From Ketobacter sp036337295 (GTDB lineage: Bacteria > Pseudomonadota > Gammaproteobacteria > Pseudomonadales > Ketobacteraceae): 64,000 nt of DNA. Position 1 is the first letter of the stretch, and each line of letters opens with the position of its first letter. The notes under the pieces were generated by a model. That model was not told where the DNA came from. It saw only the letters and a list, made by a program, of their open reading frames with translations, and made no database searches. A program made the position numbers and the translations under genes. This document shows, one piece after another, positions 21,618-31,256 of the stretch. The DNA lies in NCBI GenBank assembly GCA_036337295.1, contig JAYZEN010000003.1, positions 1 to 64,000 on the forward strand. Reading direction: 5' to 3'.

Positions 21618-22400
21618 TCAGGCCGTAGGCACAGTGCCACCGTCAATAGTGTACTCCGCTCCCGAGATGGAAGCAGCCCTGGGTGAGACCAAAAATGCGA
21701 TCAGGTCGGCCACTTCGCCGGGTTGGGCAGGGCGCCCCAGGGGGATACCTCCCAAGCCATCCATGATGATCTGCCTGGCGCCTTCGATATCCGTGCCAGC
21801 TTGTGTTGCCAGGCGTTCAGTCAGCGCGACAGCGGCTTCGGTTTCAATCCAGCCCGGCGCAACCCGCACCACCCGGATTCCCATGGGTGTCACTTCCTTT
21901 GACAGCGCCTTGCTGTAGGTCGACAGAGCCGCTTTGGCGGCAGCGTAGCCAATCGTCGCATCGGGCAAAGGCAGCATGCGCTGAATCGATGTAACGTGTA
22001 TTACAACACCAGAGCGTTGTTCAATCATCCCGGGCAAAAGAGCACGATCGAGACGTACCGCCGACATCAGGTTGAGATTCAGTTCCCTGAACCACTCGGC
22101 ATCATCAAGCGCAGCAAAACCACCCGCCGGCGCAGTTGAACCACCGACCACGTTAACGAGGATATCGATACCACCCAAGCGCTGTTGTACTGCGCTTACG
22201 GTTTGATTAACTCCTTCAGCCGAGGAAAGATCCGCTGCGATATAGTACACATTACCGACGGCGTGCTCAGGAAGTGATCGAGAGACCGCTGCCACCTGCA
22301 CATTCGCTGCCACTAATGATTGCACTACCGCCGCTCCTACACCGCGCGCTGCGCCAGTGACCAGGGCTCGTTTGCCCTCAATTTTCAGATCGAAGCTCAT
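21618..22400 (-). CDS. Short-chain dehydrogenase/reductase (SDR)
   Basis: 260 residues with the Rossmann motif ALVTGAARGVGAAVV, a VNVVGGS variant of the NNAG motif, the catalytic Ser in HVTSIQRM, YAAAKAA (Y-x3-K) and the C-terminal SPRAASISGAEYTIDGG. A classical NAD(P)-dependent oxidoreductase; the substrate cannot be told. The ATG overlaps the stop of the upstream NTF2-like gene by four bases (ATGA), so the pair is coupled. Confidence 0.92.
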   Translation of the reverse strand: MSFDLKIEGKRALVTGAARGVGAAVVQSLVAANVQVAAVSRSLPEHAVGNVYYIAADLSSAEGVNQTVSAVQQRLGGIDILVNVVGGSTAPAGGFAALDDAEWFRELNLNLMSAVRLDRALLPGMIEQRSGVVIHVTSIQRMLPLPDATIGYAAAKAALSTYSKALSKEVTPMGIRVVRVAPGWIETEAAVALTERLATQAGTDIEGARQIIMDGLGGIPLGRPAQPGEVADLIAFLVSPRAASISGAEYTIDGGTVPTA

Positions 22401-22726
22401 AGCGTAATCTCCAATGAGGCGATCTTGCAATCCTGAAGCGTAAAGCGATAACGAAGGTCTACCGGGCTCCCAGGGAAGTTACCTGTCACTCGGCCGGTTA
22501 CGATAAATTGATGGTCTTTCTTTTCGAAACTGACGGGTTCCGTGCTATATAAAAATTGGTCGGATGCCGATGTTTTCCAGGCCTCAATCGCATTCATTCC
22601 AACATAGGTCTGTCCTTCATCTCTGACCACGCCATCTTCCATGAAGCAGCGTGCTACTGCCGGACCATCTTCTCTGTCTGCCGAAAAGTACGCGGCGATG
22701 GGTTCGGGTAGGTTAAGCGCTTTCAT
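22397..22726 (-). CDS. NTF2-like (SnoaL-fold) protein
   Basis: 109 residues starting at the ATG with AGGAACC upstream. The pattern PIAAYFSADREDG, VVRDEGQTYVGMNAIEAW, TGRVTGNFPGSPVDLRYRF is that of small NTF2/SnoaL-fold proteins with a polar pocket. Members are isomerases, dehydratases or binding proteins; usually partners of SDR enzymes in small oxidative operons, as here. First gene of the NTF2-SDR unit, divergent from a LysR regulator that probably controls it. Confidence 0.85.
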   Translation of the reverse strand: MKALNLPEPIAAYFSADREDGPAVARCFMEDGVVRDEGQTYVGMNAIEAWKTSASDQFLYSTEPVSFEKKDHQFIVTGRVTGNFPGSPVDLRYRFTLQDCKIASLEITL

Positions 22727-22767
22727 CTCTAGGTTCCTCCTGGTTGCAGGCCACCAGAATGACGCTA

Positions 22768-22795
22768 TTGTCACGAAAAGAGAATCACCTATAAT
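22768..22795 (+). promoter_or_regulatory. Sigma-70 promoter of the LysR gene
   Basis: TTGTCA (22768-22773) and TATAAT (22790-22795) are separated by 16 bases and end 30 bases before the LysR start. The short divergent gap (22727-22825) is the expected place for a LysR site; a plain T-N11-A motif is not obvious. Confidence 0.65.
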
Positions 22796-22825
22796 CTGAA
22801 CGAACTGTTTAGAGATTGATGCACA

Positions 22826-23758
22826 ATGCGTGGTTCCGAATTCGCTGAACTAAAAGCGTTCGTGGCGATTGTTGATCGCGCGAGCTATGCCCGTGCCGCA
22901 GATCATCTGGGGCTATCCCGATCAGCGCTCAGCCAAATCATTCGTCACCTGGAATCCCGACTTGGCGTCCGCCTGCTCAATCGAACCACCCGTAGTGTTT
23001 CACCGACTGAGGCCGGGAGACGGCTGCATGAACGGATCGCTCCAATGATCAGCGAAATGGATGATGCGGTTGCAGAGGCGATTGATTCGACCAGCCGCAC
23101 AGCGGGCACACTGCGGATAAACACACTGAGCATGGCCGCCAAGAAAATCATTGCGCCGCGGTTGGGACGTTTCCACACAATGTATCCCGACGTCGTGCTC
23201 GATATCGTGATTGATGATGGTCTGAGCGACATCGTCAGTGGTGGATTCGATGCCGGAATTCGAGTGGGTGAGCGTTTGCAGAAAGACATGATTGCTGTTC
23301 GACTCACAGACGACGTTAAACTGCAGGCGGTGGCGTCGCCAGAGTATCTCGCCAAGTTTGGAGAACCTCGCACGCCCGATGATCTGCAACTCCACGCCTG
23401 TATCAATTGGCGCTTCCCGGGCAGTGGCAAGGTTGCAGTATGGGATTTTCAAAATGGAAAGAAAAAAATCGAAGCCATTGTTGGCGGCACGGTCATCTCA
23501 AATCACCAGGACATTGTGGTACCCGCGGCGATTCAAGGATTGGGAATTCTGTATTCGTACAATGATGATGGTATCACTGAAGCCTTGGAAAACGGACAAT
23601 TAAAACGCGTCCTGGTTGACTGGTCTGCCACACTGCCCGGCCTTTTTCTCTACTATTCGAACCGCCACCATTTCCTTCCCGCGCTGCGGGCTTTTATTGA
23701 CTGTTTGCTTGATCGAGATATCCACACTGCCCCCCATCCTGCCAATAAAACTGAATAG
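22826..23758 (+). CDS. LysR-family transcriptional regulator
   Basis: 310 residues. The N-terminal helix-turn-helix (FAELKAFVAIVDRASYARAA, SRSALSQIIRHLESRLGVRLLNRTTRSVSPTEAG) is typical, followed by a type 2 periplasmic-binding-like effector domain (GTLRINTLSMAAKKIIAP, GFDAGIRVGE, VVPAAIQGLGILYSY). It belongs to the DsdC/CrgA-like subgroup common next to SDR genes. Divergent from the NTF2-SDR unit; the layout suggests it regulates that unit. Confidence 0.92.
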   Translation: MRGSEFAELKAFVAIVDRASYARAADHLGLSRSALSQIIRHLESRLGVRLLNRTTRSVSPTEAGRRLHERIAPMISEMDDAVAEAIDSTSRTAGTLRINTLSMAAKKIIAPRLGRFHTMYPDVVLDIVIDDGLSDIVSGGFDAGIRVGERLQKDMIAVRLTDDVKLQAVASPEYLAKFGEPRTPDDLQLHACINWRFPGSGKVAVWDFQNGKKKIEAIVGGTVISNHQDIVVPAAIQGLGILYSYNDDGITEALENGQLKRVLVDWSATLPGLFLYYSNRHHFLPALRAFIDCLLDRDIHTAPHPANKTE

Positions 23759-23940
23759 CTCTTTGTGTATTACCAAACAATGATGCTTTTCACCGAAATC
23801 CGGCTATCCGGGCCTGCCATCTGTGGACGCCTGAGTGGTAGCAGAGAAAAGTCATCGCAGCGTTACAGGAGCGACCTGCACAACCAAAGTCTAATCGCCC
23901 ACAGCCTGCACATCCGCTACCATAAACCAAATCCCAGCGG

Positions 23941-25803
23941 ATGAACCCCATGACCAGCGATCCCAACCACCCGGAAATACAGGCTGTTGCGGACTTTTTG
24001 CGTCAGTGCCTGCCCTTCAACGAGCTGCCGGAGGCCGCGCTGCAGCAGACCGCCCGTCAGATTCGCATTGTCTACGTGCGCGAGGGCCACCCTTTCAGCG
24101 CCGCCAAAGATGAGTACTGCCTGCGCATCGTGCGTTCCGGGGCGGTGGAAATCCGCAGCAGCCGCAACCAGTTGATGGACCGGCTGGGGGAAGGGGAGAG
24201 CTTCAACATCCACGGCCTGGAGATGGGCGAGGAAGGGGTCCACGCCCAGGTGATCGAAGACAGCCTGATCTATCAATTGCCCCAGGTACACTACGAATCC
24301 CTGCGCGCCCATTTCCGGGATTTTGACCGCCACTTCCACAGCCAGCGCAGCCGGCGCCTGCGGCGGGCCGCCCGTTATCAACCCAACACCAACATGATGA
24401 TGCTGCCCATCGAGAGCCTGGTGAGCCGCAACCCCCTTACCCTGGCGCCGGAAGTCTCCCTGCAGGAGGCCGCCCTGGCCATGACCGGGCGCCGGGTGTC
24501 GTCGGTGCTGGTGATGGAAGACAGCACCCTGTGCGGCATTGTCACCGACCGCGACCTGCGCAGCCGCGCCCTGGCCAAAGGCCTGCCCCTGGACACCCCC
24601 ATCCGCACCATCATGACCCCGCAGCCGCAGCACATTGAGTCCGGCGCCAGCCTGTTCGATGCCATCCTGCTGATGACACAACAGGGCATCCACCATCTGC
24701 CGGTGCTGCAGGATGGCGGGGTGTTCGGCATCATCACCTCCTCCGACCTGATGCTGGCGCGCAAGGATGATCCGGTGTACCTGGTGCAACACCTGTCGCG
24801 GCAAACCACCACCGACGGCATGCGGGCCATCATTGAGACGCTGCCCAACCTGCTGGTGGAAGTGATCAAGGGCGGCATGCGCGCCCACCAGATCAGCCGG
24901 GTGTTGACCGCCATCAGCGACACCGTGACCAGCCGCCTGATCGAGCTGGCCATCGAGGATCTGGGGCCGCCACCGGTGCCGTTCTGCTGGCTGGGGTTCG
25001 GTTCCCAGGCTCGGGGGGAACAGTTGATCGGTGCGGACCAGGACAACGGCCTGCTGCTGGATGACAGCGCCACCGAGCAGGACCACACCTGGTTCGTACA
25101 ATTGGCGCAACGGGTCTGCGACGGGCTCAACGCCTGCGGTTACCCCTATTGCAACGGCAAGGTGATGGCCACCACCGATGAATGGCGGCAACCCCTGCAG
25201 GGCTGGAAAGCCACGGTGGACCAATGGACCCGCACCCCCACCCCGGATGCGGTGATGCGGGTGTCGATCTTTTTTGATCTGCGGGCGGTGTTCGGTGACC
25301 CGTCTCTGTGCCAGCGGTTGCAACAACACATGCTGTTGCGCACACAAAAGGACACCATCTTTCTGGCCGCACTGGCGGCCAATGTGTTGGAGCAAACGCC
25401 GCCCCTGGGCATCTTTCGGCGCTTTGTGGTGGAGCGCAACGGCGAGCACCGGGACGAGTTCGACATCAAGAAGCGGGGGGTCATGCCCATAGTGGACCTG
25501 GTGCGGATTCACGCCCTGGCCCATGGGGTGGCCGCGGTGAATACCCGGGAACGGATTCAACAGCTGAAGCAGAACAAAGTGTTCACCATTGCCGATGGTC
25601 GCAACCTGCTGGACGCCTACGACACCATTCAACAACTGCGGGTGGAAAACCAGAGCCGTCAAATCGCCGCCGGCCACCCTGCCAGTAATTATCTGAACCC
25701 GAAAGACCTGCCGGAGCTGGAACGCAAACACCTGAAGGACGCGTTCACCATTGTGCACGATTCCCAGGAAGCGTTACGCAACCGTTATCGGCAGGGGCTA
25801 TGA
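23941..25803 (+). CDS. Cyclic-nucleotide-binding / CBS / DUF294 nucleotidyltransferase protein
   Basis: 620 residues with four modules: a cNMP-binding-like beta-roll (about residues 20-135, LRIVRSGAVEIRSS), two CBS domains (about 155-280, VLVMEDSTLCGIVTDRDLR and VLQDGGVFGIITSSDLM), a DUF294 nucleotidyltransferase (about 340-480, CWLGFGSQARGEQLIGADQDNGLLL, with the GS and D-x-D residues), and a DUF294 C-terminal helical domain. This architecture often accompanies acetate-uptake genes and the exonuclease that follows; it is thought to be regulatory, but its reaction is unproven. Start could be the ATG at 23950. It overlaps the next gene by four bases. Confidence 0.9.
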   Translation: MNPMTSDPNHPEIQAVADFLRQCLPFNELPEAALQQTARQIRIVYVREGHPFSAAKDEYCLRIVRSGAVEIRSSRNQLMDRLGEGESFNIHGLEMGEEGVHAQVIEDSLIYQLPQVHYESLRAHFRDFDRHFHSQRSRRLRRAARYQPNTNMMMLPIESLVSRNPLTLAPEVSLQEAALAMTGRRVSSVLVMEDSTLCGIVTDRDLRSRALAKGLPLDTPIRTIMTPQPQHIESGASLFDAILLMTQQGIHHLPVLQDGGVFGIITSSDLMLARKDDPVYLVQHLSRQTTTDGMRAIIETLPNLLVEVIKGGMRAHQISRVLTAISDTVTSRLIELAIEDLGPPPVPFCWLGFGSQARGEQLIGADQDNGLLLDDSATEQDHTWFVQLAQRVCDGLNACGYPYCNGKVMATTDEWRQPLQGWKATVDQWTRTPTPDAVMRVSIFFDLRAVFGDPSLCQRLQQHMLLRTQKDTIFLAALAANVLEQTPPLGIFRRFVVERNGEHRDEFDIKKRGVMPIVDLVRIHALAHGVAAVNTRERIQQLKQNKVFTIADGRNLLDAYDTIQQLRVENQSRQIAAGHPASNYLNPKDLPELERKHLKDAFTIVHDSQEALRNRYRQGL

Positions 25804-26432
25804 TGTCGTCGGCGTTGGGAATCAATCTGCAACGGATGTGGTGGCGCCACAAGGCGACCCACCCCACCCTGCAGGCACTGTTGTCGGAACCGCTGCAAAG
25901 CCAACCGTTCCAGCAGACCCGCTATGTGGTGATCGACCTGGAAACCACGGCGCTGAACCCGGAGCACGGGGAAATCGCCAGCATCGCCTGGGTGGTGATC
26001 GAACAAGCCACCATCTGCCTGAACCAGGCAGCCCACTATCATGTGCGGCTGGAAAAGGAAGTGGGGCAAAGCGCAGTGTTTCATCAGCTCACCGATTCCG
26101 ACCTGGAGCAGGGCGTGCACATCAAGGAAGCGTTGGCAGCCCTGTTGCAGGTGTTGTCCCACAGCACCCTGGTGTTCCACAACGCCCATCTGGACATGGG
26201 GTTTCTCAACAAGGCCCTGCGAGCGCTGTGGGGTGCACCGTTACTGCTGCCGGTGGTGGATACCCTGCAGGTGGAGCGCAAGCGCCTGCAGCAACGCACC
26301 GAAGCCATTCCCGCCGGCGACCTGCGCTTGTTCCAGTGCCGCCAGCGTTACGGCTTGCCGGATGTGCCGCTGCACGATGCCCTGGGAGATGCCCTGGCCA
26401 CGGCGGAGTTGTGGCTGGCCATGCAGCATTGA
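25800..26432 (+). CDS. DEDDh 3'-5' exonuclease (DnaQ/PolC epsilon-like)
   Basis: 210 residues with exonuclease motif I YVVIDLETTALNPEHGEIA (D-x-E), motif II in LVFHNAHLDMGFLNKAL, and motif III HDALGDALATAEL (H-x4-D), so all DEDDh residues are present. It acts on DNA or RNA 3' ends. The start overlaps the DUF294 gene by four bases; this pairing recurs in gammaproteobacteria and suggests a joint function. A short 92-base gap separates it from the convergent GGDEF-EAL gene. Confidence 0.9.
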   Translation: MMSSALGINLQRMWWRHKATHPTLQALLSEPLQSQPFQQTRYVVIDLETTALNPEHGEIASIAWVVIEQATICLNQAAHYHVRLEKEVGQSAVFHQLTDSDLEQGVHIKEALAALLQVLSHSTLVFHNAHLDMGFLNKALRALWGAPLLLPVVDTLQVERKRLQQRTEAIPAGDLRLFQCRQRYGLPDVPLHDALGDALATAELWLAMQH

Positions 26433-26524
26433 TGCGGTGGTTTCAGGCCAATGGATCGGAGAAAAAAGGATACGAAACACACAACGTACAGAATCCACGA
26501 GAACTTGGGGTTGGCAATCCTGAA

Positions 26525-29056
26525 TCAATGCATGGCCAGCTTACGGGCCACATCCCGGCTCACGTTCGGCAGCAGCGGCGTGAGATCTTCCAACGCCAGG
26601 GCTTCATAGAAATAATAACCCTGTACCACGCGGCAGCCGCGATCCCGCACCAGCTCGATCTGGTCCTGGGTTTCCACCCCCTCCGCCACCACCTCCAGCC
26701 CCAGCTCCTCAGCGATGGAGGTAATGGCGCCGACAATGGCGCGGCAACAGGTGTGGCCCACGTCCAGAAAGCTGCGGTCAATTTTGATCACATCGATGGG
26801 ATACTGAGCCAGATACGCCAAGCTGCAATAACCGGTACCAAAGTCATCGATGGCCAGCACCACTCCCAGGTCATGCAGCGCGTTCAGCATGGTCAACACT
26901 GCCCCGGACTCTGCCGCCAGTACCCCTTCGGTGATTTCCAGCTCCAGCGCCTGCGGTGGTAGCCCGGATGCCTGCAGGGCATTGCGCACCGTATCCACAA
27001 AATCCGGCTGCTCCAATTGACGGGGCGATACATTCACGGAAACCCGAAACGCCACGCCGTGTTGTTCCCGCAAGGTGCGGATATCCCGGCACGCCTGCTG
27101 CAACGCCCATGCCCCCAGGCTGAGGATATAACCGGTGGTTTCCGCCATCGGAATAAAACGATCCGGCGCAATGGTGCCGTGCACCGGATCATGCCATCGA
27201 ATCAACGCCTCGAACCCGTTCACCCGACGGGTCTCCACATCCACCCGCGGTTGGTAATGGAGCTTCAAGCGGCGGTGGTGAAAGGCATGGTGCAGGGCCT
27301 GTTCAATCATCATCTCGTCATGATTGACCTGGGCCATTTCCTGGCAAAACACCGAGTAACCGTTGCGACCACTCTGCTTGGCCCGGTACATAGCGATGTC
27401 GGCGTGCTTCAGCAAGTCCGCTTCGTTGTCACCATCATCCGGAGCCATGCTCAAACCGATGCTGGGGGTCACGGTGAGGGTGTTCAGGCCCACCTGGACC
27501 GGCCGTGCCACCGACTCCAGAATTTTGAGGCAGATGCGTTCCACATCCTGGCGCAGGTGCACATCAGGCAGAATCACCACAAACTCGTCGCCTCCCATGC
27601 GGCACACCGTATCGGAATCCCGTACCGCCACCACCAGACGCGTCGCCACCGTCTTCAGCAGCTCATCTCCCACCACATGACCCAGGGAATCGTTGATGCG
27701 TTTGAAATGATCCAGATCCAGCACCAGTACACCCATTTTACGGCCGGTGCGCCGTACCCGTCGCAACGCGGTTTCCAGGCGATCCTGCAGCAAGGTACGG
27801 TTGGGTAACCCGGTCAATGCATCATGATGAGCCACGTGCTGAATGCGCTCCGCTGCCTGCCGCTGCGCCGTCACGTCGTAGGCCACCCACAGATAACCGG
27901 TAAGACGGCCATCGTGGTCCCGCAAGGTAGTGACCGTCACATTCACCGGCACCCGAGTACCGTCCTTGCGGGTATAGTTCCAGTCCTGCCCCCGCACTTC
28001 CCCATTGCGGGCCGGCAGCACCAACATGTCGAAATTGGGATCGATGTCCCGGTCCAACTCATCAGACAGGGTCTGCGCACAGCGGATCAGTTCAGCTTCA
28101 TCGTGAAACATCAGCACCGAGCGCTGCTGCACCAGTTCATCCTTGTGGTAATCCAACATGCGTTCCAGGGCCGGGCTTACCGCCACAATGATGCCGTTGA
28201 GATCGGTTGCCACAATACTGAAAGGGGAATGGTCAATGATGGACTGGGTGAGCTGGTGAGCACGAATCAGGGCCTGCTCCGCTTCCTTGCGCTGGCTGAT
28301 GTCGGCCAGGGCTACAGCAAAGCCGGTGCCGGCCACTTCCACTTTTTTCACATCCAGGATGCGAGTGCCCACCACCATTTCCCAGCTGCCTGCACCGCTC
28401 TTAAGCCATCGACAAAAGGCACCCTCATCCAACAATGCCCCGTCGGTCTGTTCCCGCTCCACCTGCCGGTTGAACAGGGCAATCAACGCCGCCACCCGCT
28501 TTCCCAGCAAGCAACCCTCCGTGCCGGACGGAAACAACGCGCTGAAATAGCTGTTGTGATAGGTGATGCAGAGATCCTCGTTGATCACGATCACCCCTTC
28601 TTCCATGGCATCCAGGGTTTTGTAGCAGAGGTTTTTCTCCTGCTCCAGCCGCGCCGCATGCTGCCGCAGGCGGGCCTGCAACTGATGCCGCTCACAGGAC
28701 CGCACCAGCACCGGTGCGATCAATTCCAGATATTGACCGTTCAGGTCTTTGGAGATGAAATCGGCGGCACCGGCGCGAACGGCAGCAAACACCAGCTGCA
28801 TGTCCTGGGTCGAGGTCATCAGGATTAAGGGGATGTCCAGCTCGCGCTTGCGCACTTCCGACAACAACTCAAACCCGCTCATCTGCGGCATGTATTGGTC
28901 GGTCAGGATGACATCGTATGATTGGCCCGAGAGTGCAGCGAGGGCTGCTTTACCGTTCTCCACATGGGTGACGGTGAATCCGTCCTGTTGCAGGAGGGAC
29001 AACACGATCGCGGATTGAACACGATCATCTTCAGCGTACAAAACATTCCAGTTCAT
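26525..29056 (-). CDS. Response regulator-PAS-GGDEF-EAL cyclic-di-GMP protein
   Basis: 843 residues. A receiver domain leads (LYAEDD, phospho-Asp in VILTDQYMPQMSG, Lys in FISKDL). Two PAS domains follow (around YKTLDAMEEGVIVINEDL and SIIDHSPFSIVATDLNGIIVA). GGDEF is intact (RMGGDEFVVILPD) and EAL as well (FEALIRWHDP, ELEITEGVL, IDDFGTGYCSLAYL, EGVETQDQ). The protein could make and degrade c-di-GMP; the net direction cannot be told. No kinase gene is adjacent, so it is an orphan regulator. Confidence 0.94.
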   Translation of the reverse strand: MNWNVLYAEDDRVQSAIVLSLLQQDGFTVTHVENGKAALAALSGQSYDVILTDQYMPQMSGFELLSEVRKRELDIPLILMTSTQDMQLVFAAVRAGAADFISKDLNGQYLELIAPVLVRSCERHQLQARLRQHAARLEQEKNLCYKTLDAMEEGVIVINEDLCITYHNSYFSALFPSGTEGCLLGKRVAALIALFNRQVEREQTDGALLDEGAFCRWLKSGAGSWEMVVGTRILDVKKVEVAGTGFAVALADISQRKEAEQALIRAHQLTQSIIDHSPFSIVATDLNGIIVAVSPALERMLDYHKDELVQQRSVLMFHDEAELIRCAQTLSDELDRDIDPNFDMLVLPARNGEVRGQDWNYTRKDGTRVPVNVTVTTLRDHDGRLTGYLWVAYDVTAQRQAAERIQHVAHHDALTGLPNRTLLQDRLETALRRVRRTGRKMGVLVLDLDHFKRINDSLGHVVGDELLKTVATRLVVAVRDSDTVCRMGGDEFVVILPDVHLRQDVERICLKILESVARPVQVGLNTLTVTPSIGLSMAPDDGDNEADLLKHADIAMYRAKQSGRNGYSVFCQEMAQVNHDEMMIEQALHHAFHHRRLKLHYQPRVDVETRRVNGFEALIRWHDPVHGTIAPDRFIPMAETTGYILSLGAWALQQACRDIRTLREQHGVAFRVSVNVSPRQLEQPDFVDTVRNALQASGLPPQALELEITEGVLAAESGAVLTMLNALHDLGVVLAIDDFGTGYCSLAYLAQYPIDVIKIDRSFLDVGHTCCRAIVGAITSIAEELGLEVVAEGVETQDQIELVRDRGCRVVQGYYFYEALALEDLTPLLPNVSRDVARKLAMH

Positions 29057-29134
29057 GGCGAAACAGCGCTTCCTTGAGCTGTATATTTGAAATTGCTAAT
29101 AAAACAACTGTCAAAACTCATTCAAGTATAGAAG

Positions 29135-29530
29135 CTAATCCCCGGGGCTGCCGCCTTTTGCATCGGCGCTGCTGCGCAGCTCCAGGCCCCGCCGTTCGGC
29201 TTTACGCAGCCCCTTCACCACCAGGCGATAGGAGTTATCGACCATGCGCTCAATTTCTCCGGCGGGCAGGCTGCCGTCCAGGCGCACGGTATTCCAGTGG
29301 GTTTTGTTCATGTGGTAACCGGGCAACACGGCCGCAAAAACATGGCGCAGCTCAAGGGCTTCCTGTGGATCACACTTCAGGTTCACCCGCCATTCGCCCT
29401 GCTGCCGGAACACCAGGGCGAACATCTTGCCGAGGATTTTGTAGACCGCCGCGTCCGGACCGAAGGGAAAATCCTCCACCGCTTCCGGCTTGCTCAGCAA
29501 ATACTGTTTCAGGGTCTGTTCCGTCATCAT
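29135..29530 (-). CDS. MmcQ/YjbR family protein
   Basis: 131 residues from the ATG-ATG at 29530 (GGGAAT upstream). Characteristic CyaY-like-fold motifs: KPEAVEDFPFGPDAAVYKILGKMFA, RVNLKCDPQEALELR, PGYHMNKTHWNTVRLDG and a C-terminal VDNSYRLVVKGL. Family members are small DNA-binding-like proteins of unknown role. The tail beyond residue 115 is extended and polar. Stand-alone gene. Confidence 0.88.
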   Translation of the reverse strand: MMTEQTLKQYLLSKPEAVEDFPFGPDAAVYKILGKMFALVFRQQGEWRVNLKCDPQEALELRHVFAAVLPGYHMNKTHWNTVRLDGSLPAGEIERMVDNSYRLVVKGLRKAERRGLELRSSADAKGGSPGD

Positions 29531-29670
29531 ATTCCCACGCCTTTTGCGCGCCTTTTTTACGTGCACTTTCTTCACCAGGTCTTGGTCTTGCGGCGAATCG
29601 AATTTGCTACAATCCCCACAGCGATTTTACTTGAATACCCCATTTTACGTGAATCACGAGAGGAGGCTCC

Positions 29671-30516
29671 ATGATCTTGTTCTCCCGCCGCGGCTGCGGC
29701 TTAGGGTTGCTATTGCTGTCACTGCTGGCCGGCTGCAGCCAGATGAACCTGAACAACGTGGTGAAAGAACCCCGCGTGCAGGTACAGAACATTGCGGTGC
29801 GGGAGGTCAACCTGGATTCCGTGGGACTGGATCTGGTGATGCAGGTCACCAACCCCAATGCCTATACCCTGGCCCTGGCGGGCTACGATTATCGCATCCG
29901 TTTCAACGATCACCAATTGGTGGAGGGCAGCACCGATGAAGGCTTTCGGGTGGCGGCCAATGCCTCCAACCAGATTCGGGTGCCGTTCAAGGTGGGGTTC
30001 AAGGATGTGATGAAGCTGCTGGATTCCATGGGGGATTCCAACACCCTGCATTATGAAGTGGACGCCGACATGCGGCTGGATGCGCCGGTGCTGAACCTGT
30101 TCAACATCAAGAGCCACAAAAAAGGCGACATCACCATTCCCCAGTTACCCCGGGTATCCTTTGGCGATCTCAAGGTGAAAAGTTTCAATTTTACCGAGGC
30201 GAGCTTTGAACTGGCCATGCAGATCACCAACCCCAATCAGTTCGGGTTGGACCTGAAAGACCTGGACTACCAGTTCAGCGTGGGCGGTGAAAAATGGTTT
30301 GACGGCCGCATTGACCAGACCGTGAAAATCGGCGAGAAGCAAACCACCACCGTGAAAATCCCGGTCAGTGTCAGCCTGCTGAAGCTGGGCAGCGGCGCCT
30401 TCAGTGCCATTCAGAAAGGCAATTTCACGGATTACTCACTGGACGCCAATTTCACCCTGGACAGCACCTATCCGGCCCTGAAAAACCTGCAGATTCCCCT
30501 GCATTACAAGCCCTAG
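29671..30516 (+). CDS. LEA14-like lipoprotein with two WHy domains
   Basis: 281 residues. The N-terminal hydrophobic stretch ends in the lipobox LLAGC, so it should be lipidated and membrane-attached, facing the periplasm. Two WHy/LEA14 domains follow, each beginning with a similar unit: SVGLDLVMQVTNPNAYTLALAGYDY and ASFELAMQITNPNQFGLDLKDLDY. The fold is linked to desiccation and stress proteins; in proteobacteria the role is not established. Well-spaced Shine-Dalgarno GAGAGGAGG precedes the start. Confidence 0.9.
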   Translation: MILFSRRGCGLGLLLLSLLAGCSQMNLNNVVKEPRVQVQNIAVREVNLDSVGLDLVMQVTNPNAYTLALAGYDYRIRFNDHQLVEGSTDEGFRVAANASNQIRVPFKVGFKDVMKLLDSMGDSNTLHYEVDADMRLDAPVLNLFNIKSHKKGDITIPQLPRVSFGDLKVKSFNFTEASFELAMQITNPNQFGLDLKDLDYQFSVGGEKWFDGRIDQTVKIGEKQTTTVKIPVSVSLLKLGSGAFSAIQKGNFTDYSLDANFTLDSTYPALKNLQIPLHYKP

Positions 30517-30519
30517 CCT

Positions 30520-31146
30520 TTACCGCACCCGGAACCAGCCGGCGATGCTGTAGCGGCTGGTGCGGGCAGGCAACACCTGATGGGGAAACTCCTCACTCAG
30601 GAACAGCACGCTGACCCCGCCCTTGGGCTGCACCCGGGTCAGCTCCGCGCCCTGCCCGTCGTACAGCACCAACTGGCCGCCCCACTCCGGGCGCCAATGG
30701 GGATTCAGGTAGGTAACGCAGGTCACCATGCGGTTGCGCTGGCCTTTTAAAGCATCTACATGGGTGCGATAAAAATCCCCGGAATCAAAGCGGGCAAAGT
30801 GGGCCTCGTATTCCTGCAAGCCCAGGAACAGGCGCCGATTCATTAGCATTCGCAACGACTCCATGCGCTCAATATAACGGGCCTGAGCCGGGCTCTCCCC
30901 CTGCAACCAGCCAGTTTTGTCGCGGCGCACGTCGTCGTGGGTGCGCTGCTGATGATGACGCCCCACTTTGGCGGCCACCAGGTCGTCACGACCCAGGACC
31001 TCCTCATACAACTCGGTGATCAGCAGCGGGTCCAGCAACTGATCCGTCACACACCAGCCTTCTGCCGCCAGGGCATCCACCACCACCAGATCAAGCGCAC
31101 CCCAGGCACCTTCAACCGGGGCAAACTCAAACTCCGAACTGTCCAT
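30520..31146 (-). CDS. 2-oxoglutarate-Fe(II) oxygenase, prolyl 4-hydroxylase type
   Basis: The start chosen at 31146 has GGGAAG upstream and gives 208 residues; the frame is open to 31377 but the extra part looks non-coding. Fe ligands appear as H-x-D in FYRTHVDALKG and the distal His in SEEFPHQVLPA; the 2OG-binding Arg is in SRYSIAGWFRVR. PRTRHNPE-like strand: WRPEWGGQLVLYD. Soluble. Members hydroxylate prolines or other residues in proteins such as EF-Tu; target unknown here. It converges tail-to-tail with the LEA14-like gene, with three bases between stops. Confidence 0.85.
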   Translation of the reverse strand: MDSSEFEFAPVEGAWGALDLVVVDALAAEGWCVTDQLLDPLLITELYEEVLGRDDLVAAKVGRHHQQRTHDDVRRDKTGWLQGESPAQARYIERMESLRMLMNRRLFLGLQEYEAHFARFDSGDFYRTHVDALKGQRNRMVTCVTYLNPHWRPEWGGQLVLYDGQGAELTRVQPKGGVSVLFLSEEFPHQVLPARTSRYSIAGWFRVR

Positions 31147-31256
31147 CCAACTTCCCATCCACTGCGACGACTGCGAGGCGCACGTTATGGGGGAAAGCCG
31201 TGCCCGGTGAAAGCGATGTTTTTTATTCGTGACGCACAGAATTTTTGTTGCCGGGC

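Noticed and set aside
23917..25758. 613-codon open frame antisense to the DUF294 gene
   Set aside because: Low-complexity His/Gln/Gly/Val composition typical of GC-rich shadows; the plus-strand frame has clear CBS and DUF294 motifs.
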